A stretch of 55,252 nucleotides of DNA from an uncultured Acidobacteriia bacterium (GCA_903825445.1 CAIKAS010000184.1:1-55252); one strand, 5' to 3'; positions 18,610 through 27,167 are shown, numbered from the stretch's first letter. The notes: generated from the sequence alone by a model not told the origin. A program made the numbers and translations.

Positions 18610-19347
18610 TTATATCAGCCCGTTCAGGTACTTAGCCAGATCCACTCTGATCGGCATCAGATATACGTTGGCACCCAGGTTTCTAATCGCCTTGATTGCA
18701 GATCTGGCAAAAGTCCGGTTCCAATCCAGCGTTGGATTGAAATCGGAGGGGAATATGATTTTGTTCGTCGTCTCCCAGTAAGCTCGTGAACGGGGGCCTA
18801 CAACCGGGGCTATGCCCCAAAATACGTCATGCCCTCTCAACATCTCAGCGCAGACCTCCAGAAGCCGGAGGTCGAAGATGGGTTGGGTAAAGAAGCCATC
18901 GGCTCCTGCATCCACTTTTCTTGCAACGGCATCGAGCTCGTCCCGGAAGCCTTGTCGATAGGGATCGAAAGCTGCAAAAACCTTCAGCTGCGGATGGTGC
19001 CGTTTGAAGCGACGTATGATGTCCTCGCTTGTATTGGGGTATGTCTGGTGGCTTAGATCGTGCGGCGGATCACCTCTAATAACCAACACTTCTGAGAGGC
19101 CAGAGGCAAGAATGGCCTCTGCCATCGGCAGATCACCAACTGGCGGAATGTCGATGGCCCTGATATGCGGGATGGAAGCAGGAAGAATTTTGCGGGCGAT
19201 CGCACAGGCGTCCCAACTGCGGAGGGGGAAGCGCATGAGATCCGGAATATTGAACGCATTGACTTCCGGCATCGCAGCATGGACCAAACCCGCATCCGCG
19301 TACACTTCCGCTTCACTGCGAGGAACAAGCTCAACCGAGATTCTCAT
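18610..19347 (-). CDS. MetF-like methylenetetrahydrofolate reductase family protein
   Basis: 245-residue TIM-barrel protein of the methylenetetrahydrofolate reductase family, shorter than typical MetF (about 290). Recognisable parts are VLVIRGDPPHD (flavin/folate-binding segment), KVFAAFDPYRQGFRDELD, and KVDAGADGFFTQPIFD. The usual FEFFPPK start is replaced by ISVELVPRS. A role in C1 metabolism with FAD is likely but unproven, and it may act on another folate-linked substrate. It is a single gene inserted, on the opposite strand, between two copies of a TIR-gene segment, which suggests acquisition or rearrangement. Confidence 0.7.
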   Translation of the reverse strand: MRISVELVPRSEAEVYADAGLVHAAMPEVNAFNIPDLMRFPLRSWDACAIARKILPASIPHIRAIDIPPVGDLPMAEAILASGLSEVLVIRGDPPHDLSHQTYPNTSEDIIRRFKRHHPQLKVFAAFDPYRQGFRDELDAVARKVDAGADGFFTQPIFDLRLLEVCAEMLRGHDVFWGIAPVVGPRSRAYWETTNKIIFPSDFNPTLDWNRTFARSAIKAIRNLGANVYLMPIRVDLAKYLNGLI

Positions 19348-19486
19348 GTCGTGGAGCCACAGACTTTTAGAATACCTTTCTAACGTGGTTCTGACTCAAA
19401 AAAACGGCCTCGTCAGAAACGGAGCTACAGGCAAGAACAGTTTTCGCAGCGAAGGCAATGTTTCATGCCTGACCGTTCCAGCCACT

Positions 19487-19591
19487 GTTCCGTTAAGAAT
19501 TCAGCGGGAGACGCGTTATGTGGATCTGTTTGCGAGTTTTGAGGATGGGGTAGTGCGGGTATTCGCGACGATGGGTAGCCCAGTTGGTTAA
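19487..19591 (+). pseudogene. C-terminal fragment of a second TIR gene
   Basis: Encodes RIQRETRYVDLFASFEDG and the following VVRVFAT, nearly identical to the end of the TIR protein, then diverges to a stop at 19591. No TIR strand A, BB loop or catalytic region precedes it. It is a remnant of a duplicated TIR gene cut by the rearrangement that placed the MetF-like gene here. Confidence 0.75.
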
Positions 19592-19633
19592 CCCTAACCC
19601 GCCGCATAGCGGTCGCGCTCTGCGGGCGGCCAC

Positions 19634-20293
19634 TCAATGAGTGGCGGGCAGCCCAACGACAATGAGAACCGCGTAGTCCTGCTTGCGGCAGCCGTTCACC
19701 ACGGGCATGGCCGCCCCCGGATTCACCGGAAAGCCCGTGGTCCGAACGTTCGAAGGCGAGCATGAGTTGTTAGCCGCGGGCGTGTAGCGTGCGGAGCGGC
19801 ATCCGAGATGGGTGACATCGTAGAGGGTCGCGCCGTCGGCGAGTTCCCACCGCTGATTGCCGTCCTTGTCCCTGGGCTGAATTGTCAGCACAGTCGTGAC
19901 CTGGCGGTCGCCCGTGACGAGGTATTTCCCAGGAGACAGCGGAAAGGTCGGCTTCTCCATGATCAAGCCGTGTTCCTCCAGCCACCAGTCCGCAGCGTCG
20001 AATTTCCACTGTGACGGCGCCACGCCGCCGGCCGCCTTCAATTGATCGTAGCGGTCCAGCTTGCAACCGCGCGGACCCGGATCCTGGCTCCAGAGGCCCC
20101 ATGATTGCGCGCCGTTGCCTGAGGTGGCCCCGGGGTCTCCCAGCGCCGCGATGTACTGCGGCTCGATGCGCCTGAACTTCGAGAGGTCTGCGCCTGACGC
20201 GTGAACCGGCTGCTGCAGGCCAGCCGCCAAGATGAGGGATCCCATAGACAGGAGCCGAAGGCTCACGGACGGTACAAGGTGGCGGACATTCAT
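19634..20293 (-). CDS. Secreted hypothetical protein
   Basis: 219 residues with a signal peptide (LRLLSMGSLILAAGLQQPVHA). The mature part is rich in Trp, Gly and Pro (QSWGLWSQDPGPRG, WKFDAADWWLEEHG) and contains four cysteines in the second half and linker (GCKLDRY, GCRSARY, NNSCSPS, NGCRKQD), which may form disulfides in the periplasm. A strand-rich segment PGKYLVTGDRQVTTVLTIQP is central. No known fold was recognised. It stands alone, with about 140 bp separating it from the next gene, and is convergent with the TIR remnant. Confidence 0.6.
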   Translation of the reverse strand: MNVRHLVPSVSLRLLSMGSLILAAGLQQPVHASGADLSKFRRIEPQYIAALGDPGATSGNGAQSWGLWSQDPGPRGCKLDRYDQLKAAGGVAPSQWKFDAADWWLEEHGLIMEKPTFPLSPGKYLVTGDRQVTTVLTIQPRDKDGNQRWELADGATLYDVTHLGCRSARYTPAANNSCSPSNVRTTGFPVNPGAAMPVVNGCRKQDYAVLIVVGLPATH

Positions 20294-20433
20294 GCGATTG
20301 CTCCGGTTGGACGATCTGATGACATCCTACACCAACTCGCGCCCGAGAACTGGCCTCCGCGTGGTGGATCTCGACCTTGGCCCGACATCAGGACGCCTCG
20401 CGTCACGGTGAACGGTATTCAGTCTAACGCGGC

Positions 20434-21969
20434 TTAAGGCTCAGCAGGGGCCGCGGACTTGCCCCATTTCCAGAAAACCTTGCAGGTGCCTGCCGTTACG
20501 CTCTTCTGATAGAAGGCGTTGAGCCCGATACGGTCAATCTCGTCGTCATCGCACATTTCCACGGTGTCGAAGGCGCCGGCCCTGATCATGAGGTCCAGTT
20601 TGCGGCGGGGGAGCACGTGCAGTGCCTTCGCCTCGGCGTCACCGAAGGTCAGTTTGTGCGAGTCTTCGAGTTCCATGCCGGTGGGCGGCGTGCGTCCGAG
20701 GATGAAGTAGACCATTTCATCGGCCAGGAGAGATGCAGCGGGAGGCGTCACTTCTTTCACCTTGGCAGCGGTTTGCTCGAGATCCTTCCAGGCGAGATCG
20801 TCACGCTGTTCAAAGAGAGATGCGCCAAGGCCATAGATCGTGATCGCGCACAGAATGCTGGCGGCAAGCCATGGGCGCGGACGCGTAGTCAGCCGGTTGG
20901 TGACCTCCCACAGACCTGCGGATGCGGCGATGGAGAGGAATGGCACGGTAAGCAGAAAGTAGCGGCTGAAGGTGGGCCTGGCGGTCAGCAGGTGGACCGT
21001 AATGGCCAGTACCAGCCAGCCGCAAAGATAGAGTTCGGACTTCAGGCTGGAGTTGGTTTGCTCCGGTTCCCGCGCAGCACGTTGTTTCGCAAAAACAATG
21101 CCCGCCGCGGCGAGAAGAACCAGGAGAACTGCCTGGCTGGAATCGGCCCAGCTGAGCACTTCGCCCAGGTTGTGAATCGCGGCGCCATCCCACTCCACCT
21201 TGCGGTAGAGAAGCTGATATTGCAGAAAGCCGAAGATCACGGGATGCGGCGCTTTTATCAACAGGCGCAGAAGGGGAATGAAGGCAATGACGACGCCAAT
21301 GGAAAAGCTGAGGAACTGCCGTATGCGCGTGCCGCCCTGGTTCATCACCAACGACCACACCAGGAGCACGGGAGCCACAGGAGCCGTAAGCAGAGACGAT
21401 GCAGCCGCTACGCCAGCGCAGAATCCGGCCAGCGCCGAGAGCGATAGACGGTTGCCGCGAGCCTCCGCCGCGTTCACCGTCAACACGTATGCGGCGACGA
21501 TCATGAGCAGACACAGCCCATAGGCCTGTAGAGAACCAAATTCCACGACAGCCGTATTGCAGCCCATCACGATCAAGGTAGTGGCTGCGGCGGCAGCGCG
21601 CCAGGAACGGGAGGCAGGTAACCGCCGGTAAACGTGACTGGCTGCCAGCGCGACTGCGCCTGCGGTGAGGATGGCAGCGGCAGTGTGGGGCACGTGCCAG
21701 CTCTCGCCGAATATGCGCAGAAGAAAAGAATTCCAATAGGCGTTGACCGGCGTCTGCGGGAAAACGAAATCGATGTACGGCTGCTTACCGTGCGCCATCA
21801 GCCAGGCAGCGACCAGATGATAGCCTTCGTCCCAGGCGAAGGCCGCCGTGCGGGCGTACCAGATCAGGCCGCCGGTCAGCAGCGCCGTGAGAATGCCAAC
21901 TGCTAATGGCGGGCTATCCGCAGTCCCTGCCCTTGGTGTTTGGCTGTCTTCCGGCTGCTCGTGGAACAT
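20434..21969 (-). CDS. Membrane glycosyltransferase (PMT/ArnT-like, GT-C fold)
   Basis: About 511 residues. MFHEQPED at 21969 is chosen as start because it follows the stop of the ABC ATPase gene by one base; a longer frame exists upstream. Around ten hydrophobic segments follow, with the first periplasmic loop containing WDEGYHLVAAWLM, where the acidic residues correspond to the catalytic Asp/Glu of GT-C lipid-linked-sugar transferases. The C-terminal 100 residues are soluble. Likely role: transferring a sugar from a polyprenyl carrier. It closes the operon with the ABC and lipoprotein genes, hinting at envelope glycoconjugate work; acceptor unknown. Confidence 0.7.
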   Translation of the reverse strand: MFHEQPEDSQTPRAGTADSPPLAVGILTALLTGGLIWYARTAAFAWDEGYHLVAAWLMAHGKQPYIDFVFPQTPVNAYWNSFLLRIFGESWHVPHTAAAILTAGAVALAASHVYRRLPASRSWRAAAAATTLIVMGCNTAVVEFGSLQAYGLCLLMIVAAYVLTVNAAEARGNRLSLSALAGFCAGVAAASSLLTAPVAPVLLVWSLVMNQGGTRIRQFLSFSIGVVIAFIPLLRLLIKAPHPVIFGFLQYQLLYRKVEWDGAAIHNLGEVLSWADSSQAVLLVLLAAAGIVFAKQRAAREPEQTNSSLKSELYLCGWLVLAITVHLLTARPTFSRYFLLTVPFLSIAASAGLWEVTNRLTTRPRPWLAASILCAITIYGLGASLFEQRDDLAWKDLEQTAAKVKEVTPPAASLLADEMVYFILGRTPPTGMELEDSHKLTFGDAEAKALHVLPRRKLDLMIRAGAFDTVEMCDDDEIDRIGLNAFYQKSVTAGTCKVFWKWGKSAAPAEP

Positions 21970-21970
21970 C

Positions 21971-22684
21971 TCAACTCCGGCCGAGCGGCTCCACAATCTG
22001 GCCGTCACGCATGTGCACGGTGCGATGCCCGAACGCGGCGGCTTCATCGTTGTGGGTGATCATCAGAATGGTCTGGCCGAGGCGTTCGTTCAGATCGCGC
22101 AAAAGGTTGAGAACGGCACGGGAATTTGTAGAGTCCAGATTGCCCGTAGGCTCGTCGGCGAGAAGAATCGCGGGCGCGGTGGCCAATGCCCGCGCGATCG
22201 CAACGCGCTGCTGTTCTCCGCCGGACATTTCAGTCGGGCGGTGATCGAGACGGCCCCCAATGCCCAGCAGGTCCAGGACATTGCTCAGTTCCTTTTCGAA
22301 TTTATCCAGAGGGCGGCCAGCGATGTAGAGAGCGGTACGGATGTTATCGCGGGCCGTTAGATTGGGCAGCAGATTGAACTTCTGAAATACAAACGCGACG
22401 GTGGTGCGGCGCAGTTCAGTTCGCTTCGCGTCGCTCGCCTTACCAACGTCAACACCTCCTACAATGACCTGCCCCGATGTCGGAGGGGTAAGTCCGCCCA
22501 CGATATGGAAGAGCGTAGATTTCCCCGAGCCGGATGGGCCGACCACAGAGAGAAATTCACCTTTGGGGACGTCGAGATTGACGCCGCGAAGAGCCTCGAC
22601 GGAAACCTTGCCGGTCTTGTAAACCTTGCGCAGGTCGCGGAGCTGAATGATTGGTTCGGGCACGGCGCTACTCACGTTACTCAT
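21971..22684 (-). CDS. ABC transporter ATPase, LolD/MacB type
   Basis: 237 residues with Walker A GPSGSGKST, signature MSGGEQQRVAIARAL, Walker B ILLADEPTGNLD and the H-loop ITHND. The EPTGNLDS motif is diagnostic of the LolD/MacB/FtsE group that pairs with FtsX-like permeases. The gene overlaps the 3' end of the permease gene by 8 bp. It energises movement of a lipoprotein or other envelope substrate rather than small-molecule import. The export substrate cannot be told from the sequence. Confidence 0.85.
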   Translation of the reverse strand: MSNVSSAVPEPIIQLRDLRKVYKTGKVSVEALRGVNLDVPKGEFLSVVGPSGSGKSTLFHIVGGLTPPTSGQVIVGGVDVGKASDAKRTELRRTTVAFVFQKFNLLPNLTARDNIRTALYIAGRPLDKFEKELSNVLDLLGIGGRLDHRPTEMSGGEQQRVAIARALATAPAILLADEPTGNLDSTNSRAVLNLLRDLNERLGQTILMITHNDEAAAFGHRTVHMRDGQIVEPLGRS

Positions 22685-23777
22685 ACGAGAGCGCCTCGAT
22701 CGGGTCCTGGCGAACTGCGATCATGCCGGGGTAGATGGCTCCCAACAGTGCCGAAGCCAGCGCGATGCCGAGTACATTGAGCCACCAGTCCGGTACAACG
22801 GCCTGGGGCAGTGAGGTGGCAACAAACTTCATCAGGGCCGCCCGCGACAAGTAGCTCAGTCCGATTCCTACGATCGTTCCACCCACGCCCATCACCACGG
22901 CTTCCCAAAGAATCAGCCGCATGACGAAACCCCTGGTGGCGCCGAGGGATTTGAGGATACCGATCTCCCTGGTTCGCTGGAGCACGGCCATGTACATGGA
23001 GAGCGAGACTACGATGAGGGCGGTAATCACGCCGATCCCGATAATCACTTTGATAAAGACTCCCACAGCCGGAATCTGGTCCACACTGCTGAGTGACAAC
23101 CATTCGCTTTTCGTGTAAATGGGATAACCGGGAAGCAGGTCCTTCAGGCTGGCAGCGCCGGACTCAATGTTTTTCGGGTCGTCCATTTGCAAATAGATCT
23201 GAGTCACATGGTCATTCGAGTTGTTCAGATCCTGCAGCACAGTGAGCGGCACGAAAACGTGGGCAAGTTTGCCCGGTTCGACAATGCCTGCTACGTGCCA
23301 CAGACGGTTCAACAGTTTCACGATGCTTCCGGCATGAAGCGCCGGACGCTGCTCGGCAGCGAAGGCCGTATCGACCAGAACGTCGTCCGGTTGTTGAAAA
23401 CGGTGACCTTCGACGAAGATAAACCCGCCGCTCATTTTTTCGAACGCCGGATAATCGATACCCGCCAGCGTTTCCCACAGCGAGCCGTTCTGAGTCGTGA
23501 GGACGCCGGTGGTCATCTTGACATGCGGTTGATGCGCGAGTGCGGCGACCATCTTCTCCGGCATCGGTGCGCCGCTGCTCGTAAAAGAACTGCCGGGCGG
23601 GCGGACCATGATGTCGAAACCGACGCCTGCCGCGCGCTTCTTCGAATCTTCCATGAAACCGCGGCTCACGCCTACCAACGCCAAAATCAGCATGACGGGG
23701 ACACCGATGAGCAGGACGCTCAAGAGAGTTCGGAGCGGGCGGTAAGCGACGTTTTCCCAGACAAGGCGAAGGATCAC
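22677..23777 (-). CDS. FtsX-like permease (LolC/MacB type)
   Basis: 366 residues with one N-terminal membrane helix (TLLSVLLIGVPVMLILALVGV), a periplasmic MacB-core-like domain (about 45-230), and three C-terminal helices (IIGIGVITALIVVSLSMYMAV and two more). ERTREIG-like QRTREIGILKSLGATRGFV is the coupling helix seen in FtsX/MacB permeases. It overlaps the upstream lipoprotein gene by 4 bp and the ATPase gene by 8 bp, so the three are a unit. Topology matches MacB/LolC mechanotransmission rather than a channel. Confidence 0.85.
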   Translation of the reverse strand: MILRLVWENVAYRPLRTLLSVLLIGVPVMLILALVGVSRGFMEDSKKRAAGVGFDIMVRPPGSSFTSSGAPMPEKMVAALAHQPHVKMTTGVLTTQNGSLWETLAGIDYPAFEKMSGGFIFVEGHRFQQPDDVLVDTAFAAEQRPALHAGSIVKLLNRLWHVAGIVEPGKLAHVFVPLTVLQDLNNSNDHVTQIYLQMDDPKNIESGAASLKDLLPGYPIYTKSEWLSLSSVDQIPAVGVFIKVIIGIGVITALIVVSLSMYMAVLQRTREIGILKSLGATRGFVMRLILWEAVVMGVGGTIVGIGLSYLSRAALMKFVATSLPQAVVPDWWLNVLGIALASALLGAIYPGMIAVRQDPIEALSYE

Positions 23778-24673
23778 TCAATCACCTTACGGGTTGCGCC
23801 TTCCAGTTCCGAAGGAATCAATTCGAATTTGCTGGACGGGACTTCCTTGTTCATCTCCATTTTGTCCTTGTCGAGTTCGATCGCGACGCCATAGCCATCG
23901 ATGCGCCGATTGATATCGATATGCACCGGAAACGGGACACCGTTAAACATCTGCCACTTGGAATAGCTCGTGTCGCTGATAATGTTCCCTCTGGAATCGT
24001 AAATTTTTTGGCGCGCAATGGTCAGATCCTCGCGGTCGAACCAGATATCGCGGCCCGGTACCAGGATTCCATTGGGAGTTTTACGGTTGAGTTCCAGGCG
24101 ATAGAGCGCGTTGTCTTCATCGGTATCGTCTTTCAGCATAGCGACTTCGATTTCCGAATCCACGGGGCGGATGAGCATGGATGAGAGAAATGCATCGGGG
24201 CGCAAATTCTCCATCCTGTTGGGGGAGTGGGCTGGGGCCGAGTTCAGACCTTCAAAGAGGGTGTTCTTCGATGGCAAGAGGAAGCGGAAACTGTTGCCGG
24301 TCGACACCATATCGAGGGCGAGGTTGCCGACCACAGGCACATAGGCGCGGATTCGGATGCTGTCGGCTTTACGGAAAATGATGAAGCCGGCAGGAAACGA
24401 CTTGTAGTCTTTGATGTTGCCCTCGTGGACACTCCCCTGAGAGGCGGTCAGCGTGACGTCCAGGGCCTGGAACGAGTCGATGGCGTTGTAGTTCCGGGCG
24501 ATGATCGCGCTCAGATCCTCACCCGTGGCGACCTTGAGGGGCGGTGCCGTGCCATCGACCTGTTTGTGTCCCCGGCCCCGCGTAATGATGCGCCTCGAAG
24601 CCAGACAAGAGCTGAGGAGCACAGAGAGCACGAGAGCAACGGCTACCGGCTGGAGCCGGCGCGATTTACTCAT
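23774..24673 (-). CDS. LolA/DUF4292-like lipoprotein
   Basis: About 299 residues. MSKSRRLQP at 24673 is preferred over an upstream ATG because it begins a lipoprotein signal ending in the lipobox LLSSC. The body (SFQALDVTLTASQGS, FPAGFIIFRKADSIRIRAYVPVVG) has the half-barrel pattern of LolA/DUF4292 proteins that bind acyl chains. As first gene of an operon with an FtsX permease and LolD-type ATPase, it could be the periplasmic partner of a lipoprotein- or lipid-trafficking machine. It overlaps the permease gene by 4 bp. Family assignment is by pattern; no enzymatic residues are visible. Confidence 0.65.
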   Translation of the reverse strand: MSKSRRLQPVAVALVLSVLLSSCLASRRIITRGRGHKQVDGTAPPLKVATGEDLSAIIARNYNAIDSFQALDVTLTASQGSVHEGNIKDYKSFPAGFIIFRKADSIRIRAYVPVVGNLALDMVSTGNSFRFLLPSKNTLFEGLNSAPAHSPNRMENLRPDAFLSSMLIRPVDSEIEVAMLKDDTDEDNALYRLELNRKTPNGILVPGRDIWFDREDLTIARQKIYDSRGNIISDTSYSKWQMFNGVPFPVHIDINRRIDGYGVAIELDKDKMEMNKEVPSSKFELIPSELEGATRKVIE

Positions 24674-24756
24674 CAAGATTCTATTGTAAGATGTCGCAAG
24701 CGATTCCACTGTAAAGATTGCCAGGATGGTATGATGGTTTTAGTCCCTCCCCGTGT

Positions 24757-24832
24757 GGGCCTGTGGCGCAGTTGGGAGCGCGCTTCCATGGCATGGAAGA
24801 GGTCAAGGGTTCGAATCCCTTCAGGTCCACCA
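24757..24832 (+). tRNA. tRNA-Ala (anticodon GGC)
   Basis: 76 nt with encoded CCA. The acceptor GGGCCTG pairs with CAGGTCC. The D arm is GCGC...GCGC. The anticodon stem CTTCC/GGAAG holds the loop ATGGCAT, giving anticodon GGC. The T arm AAGGG-TTCGAAT-CCCTT is perfect. It reads alanine GCC codons. A TATGAT box lies about 22 bp upstream. The 3' half from the anticodon loop is repeated at 27168-27213, marking it as an integration target. Confidence 0.95.
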
Positions 24833-24833
24833 A
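24788..24833 (+). repeat. attL-like 46-bp repeat (3' half of tRNA-Ala)
   Basis: The 46 bp from the anticodon loop to one base after CCA are identical to 27168-27213. This is the pattern left when a tyrosine recombinase integrates at a tRNA gene and the element's copy restores it. Confidence 0.85.
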
Positions 24834-24881
24834 AATTTTTCAAACACTTAGCGTTCCCCGCCTGCCACAAACCTGCCCTGT

Positions 24882-24899
24882 GGAGTCCAACTGGAGTCC
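24882..24899 (+). repeat. GGAGTCC repeats inside the left att site
   Basis: Two TGGAGTCCAA words 11 bp apart (GGAGTCC at 24882 and 24893), 50-65 bp inside the left end. They match words near the right end and resemble integrase arm-type sites. Confidence 0.5.
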
Positions 24900-25113
24900 A
24901 AACCCACTTTGATGCTTGCGCACCCATGTGAATTTGGTTCCTGCCCACGGTTAGATCATCAGATTCAATACGTTATCTGGATTGGGCAGTGGGCAGTGAC
25001 TTCGCACTCGTTGTCTTCCTGAGACGACAACAAATGATTCTCTATCTAAGGAGGAAGTGCCCAACGGGCGGGCGGGTGGATTTTGGGCGCGCAGTTAACC
25101 CGCCCGAAACACT

Positions 25114-25317
25114 CTATCGAGACAGCGGACAGGAAGGGTTCTGTTTGCGGTGCTCGAAATGAGCTGCCTGTCCCGTGGTCCCCGTCTTGTGCGGCCGCAC
25201 TGCTTCGTGGCAGGCTGGGCATCGTCCGTCGGTCTCCTGGGTCGCAAGCGCCTCGTCGATGTCCATGGTTCGCCAACCACCGGCAGACCGAACCTCGCAT
25301 GTGGTGCACTTCGGCAT
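25114..25317 (-). CDS. Small zinc-ribbon-like protein
   Basis: About 67 residues from ATG 25317 (MPKCTTCEV). It has a CTTC knuckle at the start, then CPACHEAVRPHKTG, then AHFEHRKQNPSCPLSR, a layout of paired cysteines and histidines typical of a small zinc-binding fold. A WRTMDIDEALA segment links the knuckles. Similar short proteins are scattered on bacterial accessory DNA, and the function is unknown. It stands alone inside the tRNA-bounded element. The longer frame upstream of 25317 adds unconserved residues and is not favoured. Confidence 0.6.
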   Translation of the reverse strand: MPKCTTCEVRSAGGWRTMDIDEALATQETDGRCPACHEAVRPHKTGTTGQAAHFEHRKQNPSCPLSR

Positions 25318-25653
25318 TCGGAAAATCCATCCTAACGCAAATCGCAATTCGAGTCTGCCGGAGTAACCGCTTTTCGGGCGACGCCTCCGTTGGGCAGTTG
25401 GGCACCGTCCCTCATGGCTGTTGTTTTCGGAGAAGGCTGCACCCGGAAATGAAAGCCCGGCGACAGGTTGGCGCTCGCCACATCGCGCGGGGTTACTCGC
25501 GAAATTGAGCAGGCTGTCCGCGCGCTGCAGGCCTGAGGGCTTACAAACGGTCGCCCCCGTGCTATTATGTACGGATTCTTTGTGTCAGCGGATCTTGAAC
25601 AGGCAGACCGGGATGCTAGGGATGAAGACAATAGTCCATTCAGGAGGAACGGT
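25318..25653. other. Gene-free leader region of the element
   Basis: No gene, hairpin or clear promoter could be supported in this 336-bp stretch. It separates the leftward zinc-ribbon gene from the rightward PEP-CTERM gene and so should contain both promoters. The AGTACT boxes seen before three other PEP-CTERM genes are absent. Confidence 0.5.
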
Positions 25654-26559
25654 ATGAAGCTCATAAAAGAAACCGCAGGGGTTTGTCGTTGGCCGCAGGG
25701 GTTTGTCGTTGGCCGCAGGGGTTTGTCGTTGGCCGCTTGCGCCTTTGTTCTGCTGACCGGCGTGCCGGCTGCGTTCGCAGACGGTGTTTACATCACCGGT
25801 TGGGTCACGGGCCCGAGCGCGGGGGGGAATAACATCTATACCAATCTGAACCAGGAATTTCCGAACACCGGCTCAGGTGTGCCGGGTTCGGGCGTCGGGC
25901 AGGACAACGCGAGTTACCTGTACAATCCGGCGACTTATACTGCGCCCGACCTCGTTACGCTCACGAACCCGGTTACCAACGGCATCAGCTTCGATCTGGT
26001 TTCGAATTCCACCGGCCAGGACTTCGTGCAGATGGGCGATATTTCGCCTGATACTCTGTCGATCTCCACGGTGGATGGGACCAACAGCCTCGACGTAACC
26101 GGCGTATCGACCGTTTATCTGCTGGTCGCGGCGTACAACAACACGGGTTACAACGTAACCTTTACCGGCACCGGCGGTGCTATCGACATATTCAGCGGCG
26201 TTAGCGTACAGAACTTCTGCAGTGTCTACCAGCAGGACACAACCTCTAACGGCGCGAATGTCCAGAGCGTGCTCGAAGTGAACGATGTCGGCGCCTGCGG
26301 GACCGGAAACAGCACCACCGGCCCGGACTGGGATCAGCAGTTGTACGAAGACTCGTTTGCGCTGAACTCCAGCTTCAGCGGCCAGGCCCTGACGGGGATC
26401 TCGATCACCAACGCCTACGATGGCGGCTCGACGCTGCTTCTGGGCGTCACGTCGGATGGCACGGAGGTAGGGGCATCCGCAGCTCCTGAGCCGTCCACGC
26501 TCGCGCTGCTGGGCCTCGGTCTGGCCGGCGTGAGCTTCTTCAGGCGCCGCCGCGTCTGA
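25654..26559 (+). CDS. PEP-CTERM protein with repeat-encoded signal peptide
   Basis: 301 residues from ATG 25654, with a perfect AGGAGG 6 nt upstream. The signal peptide is unusual: its n-region is encoded by 3.2 copies of a 20-bp tandem repeat, read in all three frames (AGVCRWP, QGFVVGR, RGLSLAA), before the hydrophobic core ACAFVLLTG and cleavage near AFA. The mature part is Thr/Gly/Asn rich with no enzyme motif. The C-terminus carries APEPST, LALLGLGLAGVSFF and RRRRV, the exosortase sorting tail. Gain or loss of one repeat unit would shift the frame, so expression may be phase variable. It is cargo of the tRNA-bounded element. Confidence 0.85.
   Translation: MKLIKETAGVCRWPQGFVVGRRGLSLAACAFVLLTGVPAAFADGVYITGWVTGPSAGGNNIYTNLNQEFPNTGSGVPGSGVGQDNASYLYNPATYTAPDLVTLTNPVTNGISFDLVSNSTGQDFVQMGDISPDTLSISTVDGTNSLDVTGVSTVYLLVAAYNNTGYNVTFTGTGGAIDIFSGVSVQNFCSVYQQDTTSNGANVQSVLEVNDVGACGTGNSTTGPDWDQQLYEDSFALNSSFSGQALTGISITNAYDGGSTLLLGVTSDGTEVGASAAPEPSTLALLGLGLAGVSFFRRRRV
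25673..25736 (+). repeat. 20-bp tandem repeat, 3.2 copies
   Basis: Unit CCGCAGGGGTTTGTCGTTGG starts at 25673, 25693 and 25713, with a partial fourth. Copies are identical. It lies in the signal-peptide codons of the PEP-CTERM gene; 20 is not a multiple of three. Confidence 0.95.
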
Positions 26560-26667
26560 ACAGCTTACGGTTCTTCAACTGGCGTCGCCGGGGCAGCGCG
26601 CTGTGAACAGCGAAGCGCTCTCCCTCGGCGATCCCATCAGCTGATCCACCGCAGTCACCCGGCTGCG

Positions 26668-26931
26668 CTATAGAGGCGTCGAGGGAGCAACGCTCCGAAG
26701 GTCGGCGAGGTACTGCCGGGCTTGGCCTTTGTCGATCAGCGTCCGAGCGTGCTCTTTTCGAGACCCGGCGTTCACTCGCCGGACAGTCATAGGTTGATTG
26801 ATTTGTCCTTCGGCTCGATCTCGAAGCTGGTCAATCTCGCTCCTGAAAAGGTCGAATCGGGTAAGGTCGGCCTTATCGACGAACGCCGCTGCGGCCCGGT
26901 CGTTCTTAAAGGTCGGAATTTTCTTTTTCAT
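26668..26931 (-). pseudogene. Decayed CopG-type antitoxin gene
   Basis: Starts like a CopG-family antitoxin (MKKKIPTFKNDRAAAAFVDK, then ADLTRFDL). The frame then breaks: the expected continuation SFEIEPKDKSINL is found only in the next frame, and that frame meets two in-frame stops soon after. One frameshift plus stop codons make it a pseudogene. No partner toxin is adjacent. It lies inside the tRNA-bounded element, consistent with decay of an old addiction module. Confidence 0.7.
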
Positions 26932-27046
26932 AAGCATCGATGCATGCAACGGGCGCTAATGGAATGTTGTCTCCTCCAGCAAACAACAATCACAACGGCT
27001 TGCAACCGCGCGCACGTGAAGGCACGCCGCGTGCCAATTCCGATGT

Positions 27047-27102
27047 GGAGTCCCGGAGTCCGCGCGGAGTCCAGATTGTGAAAACGGCGTCCTGTGGCGT
27101 CC
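27047..27102 (+). repeat. GGAGTCC/GGCGTCC repeats inside the right att site
   Basis: GGAGTCC at 27047, 27055 and 27066 and the variant GGCGTCC at 27086 and 27096. They sit 66-120 bp inside the right att copy and mirror the pair at 24882-24899. Confidence 0.5.
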
Positions 27103-27167
27103 AAATCGTGTTACGCTAAGTCTTGTGTTTCTGGTGTTTTTGCCTGTAAGTGATTGATGTCTCTTAA

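Noticed and set aside
25673..25736. Tandem repeats that might suggest a CRISPR array.
   Set aside because: Copies are directly adjacent without spacers, lie inside a coding frame, and no cas genes are present.
26590..26620. Hairpin AGCGCGCTGT / ACAGCGAAGCGCT as terminator of the PEP-CTERM gene.
   Set aside because: The stem has bulges and no T-run follows.
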